DNA of 23,580 bases from SIG673 sp045653945 (GTDB lineage Bacteria; Bacillota; Clostridia; Oscillospirales; CAG-272), in NCBI GenBank assembly GCA_045653945.1, contig JAZOML010000050.1, positions 1 to 23,580 of the forward strand. Direction: 5' to 3'. The notes under the pieces were generated by a model. It was not told the DNA's origin. It worked only from the letters and a program-made list of their open reading frames with translations, and did no database searches. A program made the translations under genes and the position numbers. Below, one piece after another: positions 20,784-23,580 of this stretch (its first letter is position 1; every line of letters starts with the position of its first letter).

Positions 20784-23363
20784 CTATTTACAATCGTACC
20801 AAGATGTGCCGATATTGAGCTCGACGGTAAGCGGGACGGAAAGAGCGGCGACGTTTTCCATTTCGGCTCGGAGTATTTCGGCGGCTCGCTTTGCGCAGTC
20901 GCGGTGTGCCTCGATTATCAGCTCGTCGTGGATTTGAAGTATCAGGCGGGCGTCGATGCCCTCTTTTTCAAGTGCTTTATGCACGTTTATCATTGCCATT
21001 TTGATAATATCTGCGCTTGAGCCTTGGATTGGGCTATTCATTGCTACTCTTTCGCCGAAGGCTCGGAGCATCGCCTTACCCGATTTTAGCTCGGGGATAT
21101 ATCTTTTTCTGCCGAAAATTGTGGTGGAGTAGCCGAGCGTTTTTGCGTTTTCAATGGCGGTGGTGAGGTATTCGGAGATACCTTTATATTTTTCAAAGTA
21201 GCTTTTGATGTATGCGTCGGCTTCCTTTCGGCTAACGCCGATATCCTTTGCAAGTGAGGTTGCGCCGATACCGTAGACGATACCGAAGTTTACCGCCTTT
21301 GCCCTTTTTCGCATTTCGCCCGTAACCTCGGAAATCGGTACGTTAAATACCTGAGAAGCCGTTACGGTGTGGACGTCCTGACCGTTTATAAAGGCGTTTT
21401 TCATAACCGTATCATCGGCTATGTGGGCGAGGATACGGAGCTCGATTTGTGAGTAGTCCGCATCGATAAGCACGTGTTCCTCATCACCTGCGATAAAGAA
21501 GCGTCGCATTTCCCTGCCAAGCTCTGTGCGGACGGGGATATTTTGTAAATTCGGCTCGGACGAGGCGAGTCTGCCGGTTACCGCCGTTGTTTGGCTGAAA
21601 ACGGTGTGGATTCTGCTATTTTCGTCGGCGAGCTTGATAAGTGCGTCGGTATAGGTGGAGCGGAGCTTTGCAACGGCTCGGTATTCAAGTATTTCGTTTA
21701 TTATCGGGTGAGCGTCGCGGAGGCTTTCAAGAACCTCAGCGCTTGTGGAGTAGCCCTTTTGGTTTTTCTTACCTGCGGTGAGTCCAAGCTCATCGAACAG
21801 TATAGCACCAAGCTGTTTTGGGGAGTTTATATTGAATTCTTTGCCTGCGAGGGTGTAGATTTTTGCCGTGTATTCCTGCTCGGTTACTGCAAGTCGCTCG
21901 CCAAAGGCGGCGAGGCTATCCGTATCGAGCTTAAAGCCTGCGTTTTCCATATCGCAGAGCACTGCGGCAAGTGGAAGCTCGATATTTTTATATAGCTCGT
22001 AGGTTTTTTCTGCTTCAAGTCTGGTTTTAAGGGCGGCTCGGAGGCGGTAGGTGGCGTCGGCAATATCGGTTGCGTTTTCGCCTACTGTTTTATGAAGGTA
22101 GATTTGTGCGAGGTCCTCAATTTGATAATTATTTCTTTGGGGGTCGCAAACGTAAGCCATAAGGCTTATATCGTCAGCAATTTGGAGGTTGCGGTTTTGG
22201 TGTAAAAGCTCTTTAGAGTCAAAGGCGATTATACTTTGACCGAGAGTCGCTACGATGTCAAAAACGTCATTTTTTTCACTGACGGGGGCGACGTACAGCT
22301 CGTTTTCGGTAGCAATAGCTATTTCGCTGCCGTCAAAGGCGAAGGCAAATTCATCTTTTATGAGCTTTTTAAGGTCTGAAATGCTACACTCGGTGGCGTC
22401 GAGGGCTTGGGGGAGGCTTTCGCCTATATCAAATGATATTTGACCGCCTTCGTCTATGAGCGGGGCTGCTACGGTTTCTTCCTCTTTCTTTTCGGGAATT
22501 TCCTCGTTTAGTCCGAGGCGTTTGATGTGCGAGGTGAATTCAAGCTCACGGAGAAGCTCAAGCAGCTCCGATTTTTTCATATCGGCAAGGGTTAAATCCT
22601 CAATTTTTACACCAACGGGGGCGTTCTTTTCTATGGTTGCAAGCCATTTTGAGGTATATGCAAGCTCGCGTCCGTCTATCATTTTTTGTTTTGCGGACGG
22701 GCCAAGTCCTGCGTTTTCAATGTTTGCGTAGACGTTATCTATATTATGGAAGTCGGCGATGAGGCGAAGTGCGGTTTTCTCGCCAATTCCGGGAACACCC
22801 GGAATATTATCCGGGCTATCGCCCATTAGTGCCTTGACGTCAATGAATTCGCTTGGTTCGACTCCGTATTTTTCAAAAAATTTATCTCTATCGTAGGGAA
22901 CGGTATCGTTATTTGTGGCAAGTAGGACCGTTGCTTGGTCGTTAATGAGCTGGAGCGAGTCCTTATCGCCCGTTAAGATATAGCTATGGATATTATGCTC
23001 ACCTGCCATTTCGGAAACGGTGCCGAGGATATCGTCCGCCTCGTAGCCTTCAAGGGTAAGGACTGTGATACCGAGAAGCTCCGAGAGCTTTTTAGAATAG
23101 GGAAGCTGCATTGCCAACTCCTCAGACATCTTTTTTCTTCCCGCTTTATATTCCGCATACTCTTTATGTCTAAATGTGGGGGCGGGAAGGTCATAGGCTA
23201 TCGCTGCGTAATCAGGCTGCACCTCACCGAGTTGCTTTAAGAGGATATTGAGCACGCCGAAAAGAGCGTTTGTGTGCAGCCCCGATGCATTTGTAAGAGG
23301 GCGTATACCGTAAAACGCTCTATTTAGGATACTATTACCGTCAATTATTAGTAGCTTTTTCAT
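20784..23363 (-). CDS. polA: DNA polymerase I
   Basis: Protein of 859 aa. It replaces RNA primers and fills repair gaps. Domains: N-terminal 5'-nuclease (IIDGNSILNRAFYG, YEADDILGT, TGDKDSLQL, MGDSPDNIPGVPGIGEKTA), a middle region in place of the 3'-5' exonuclease, and family A polymerase with motif A DADYSQIELRILAHI, motif B KRAKAVNFGIVYGIG and motif C QIHDELIIEA (D813, E814). The middle domain lacks the DxE motif and other metal ligands, reading FAFDGSEIAIATEN, so proofreading is probably lost, as in Taq and Bacillus polymerases. The ATG at 23361-23363 has GGGAGGAG placed directly beside a repeat hairpin. The stop codon abuts the 65-bp repeat array. Confidence 0.96.
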   Translation of the reverse strand: MKKLLIIDGNSILNRAFYGIRPLTNASGLHTNALFGVLNILLKQLGEVQPDYAAIAYDLPAPTFRHKEYAEYKAGRKKMSEELAMQLPYSKKLSELLGITVLTLEGYEADDILGTVSEMAGEHNIHSYILTGDKDSLQLINDQATVLLATNNDTVPYDRDKFFEKYGVEPSEFIDVKALMGDSPDNIPGVPGIGEKTALRLIADFHNIDNVYANIENAGLGPSAKQKMIDGRELAYTSKWLATIEKNAPVGVKIEDLTLADMKKSELLELLRELEFTSHIKRLGLNEEIPEKKEEETVAAPLIDEGGQISFDIGESLPQALDATECSISDLKKLIKDEFAFAFDGSEIAIATENELYVAPVSEKNDVFDIVATLGQSIIAFDSKELLHQNRNLQIADDISLMAYVCDPQRNNYQIEDLAQIYLHKTVGENATDIADATYRLRAALKTRLEAEKTYELYKNIELPLAAVLCDMENAGFKLDTDSLAAFGERLAVTEQEYTAKIYTLAGKEFNINSPKQLGAILFDELGLTAGKKNQKGYSTSAEVLESLRDAHPIINEILEYRAVAKLRSTYTDALIKLADENSRIHTVFSQTTAVTGRLASSEPNLQNIPVRTELGREMRRFFIAGDEEHVLIDADYSQIELRILAHIADDTVMKNAFINGQDVHTVTASQVFNVPISEVTGEMRKRAKAVNFGIVYGIGATSLAKDIGVSRKEADAYIKSYFEKYKGISEYLTTAIENAKTLGYSTTIFGRKRYIPELKSGKAMLRAFGERVAMNSPIQGSSADIIKMAMINVHKALEKEGIDARLILQIHDELIIEAHRDCAKRAAEILRAEMENVAALSVPLTVELNIGTSWYDCK

Positions 23364-23379
23364 TTTTTATTTTCTCCTC

Positions 23380-23580
23380 CCACTTTTTGAAAAAAGTGGA
23401 CAAAAACTTCTTTTACCACGCCACTGTGATATGTGGCGGAAATTTTAGGCGTTTTTGTTTTTTTCGCTTTTTGAAAAAAGCTTGGCAAAAACTTTTGTTG
23501 AATTAATATAGTGTAAGGGTTTCGTCCCGTTCGGCTTTGCCTAACGACACGTTCTGTGTCGATAAAAGACTCACGCGAGC
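23380..23580 (-). repeat. Composite intergenic repeat in the polA leader, running off the window
   Basis: Minus strand order: GCGTGAGTCTTTTATCGACA hairpin region, GGGACGAAACCCTTACACT, CAAAAGTTTTTGCCAAGC with hairpin, ACAAAAACGCCTAAAATTT, CAGTGGCGTGGTAAAAGAAG, TTTTTGTCC and hairpin CCACTTTTTTCAAAAAGTGG (23380-23399), then GGAGGAG. It matches 12160-12343 over its whole length and extends beyond the window end. Confidence 0.88.

Overview
The window looks like a chromosomal segment of an uncultured anaerobic, probably gut-dwelling member of the Clostridia. The evidence is moderate GC, strong GGAGG-type ribosome binding sites, consensus TTGACA-17-TATAAT promoters, a spoVT-type spore regulator, a UPF0237/UPF0210 (ACT/PFL) gene pair, DUF1385 next to prmC, a Re-citrate-synthase-like gene and a lipoprotein GH88 hydrolase. 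I cannot place it to genus. I see no phage, insertion sequence, transposase or CRISPR locus.

Layout. (1) 289-4089, plus strand: a TagO/WecA-like glycan initiator, two tandem extracytoplasmic foldase-like proteins related to trigger factor (one lipoprotein with an FKBP domain, one membrane-anchored), and a 76-aa ten-cysteine zinc-ribbon-like protein. (2) 4399-9918, minus strand: DUF1385 membrane protein, prmC, a Re-citrate-synthase-like enzyme, the ACT regulator (UPF0237) and its PFL partner (UPF0210), probably partly cotranscribed. (3) 10131-14500, plus strand: an AGCS sodium/amino-acid symporter with a perfect promoter, then an amidohydrolase and a short SulP transporter in tandem. (4) 14535-18032, minus strand: a second small zinc-ribbon-like protein with the same cysteine plan as the first, an unrecognised 180-aa protein, a tRNA with CAU anticodon, a ribbon-helix-helix protein, and typA/bipA. 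(5) 18268-23363: a 48-aa cysteine-rich membrane peptide (plus), then spoVT, a GH88 lipoprotein and polA (minus).

The most unusual signal is in the intergenic DNA. A modular repeat family recurs at least nine times, in both orientations. Complete copies finish in an A/T-rich hairpin that sits directly before the Shine-Dalgarno sequence of tagO-like, UPF0210, Re-citrate-synthase-like, amidohydrolase, GH88 and polA genes. Two copies also carry a tandem array of about 65 bp per unit, each unit with a CGGGT/ACCCG-type hairpin. A separate 162-bp element at 15537-15698 has an exact 22-bp period: a constant ATGAAGC plus a stem that is self-complementary but different in each of its first units. Many gene ends carry hairpins that overlap the stop codon itself. 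These repeats, the paired Cys-rich miniproteins and the foldase pair are the parts worth following up; the remaining genes are ordinary housekeeping and metabolic genes.
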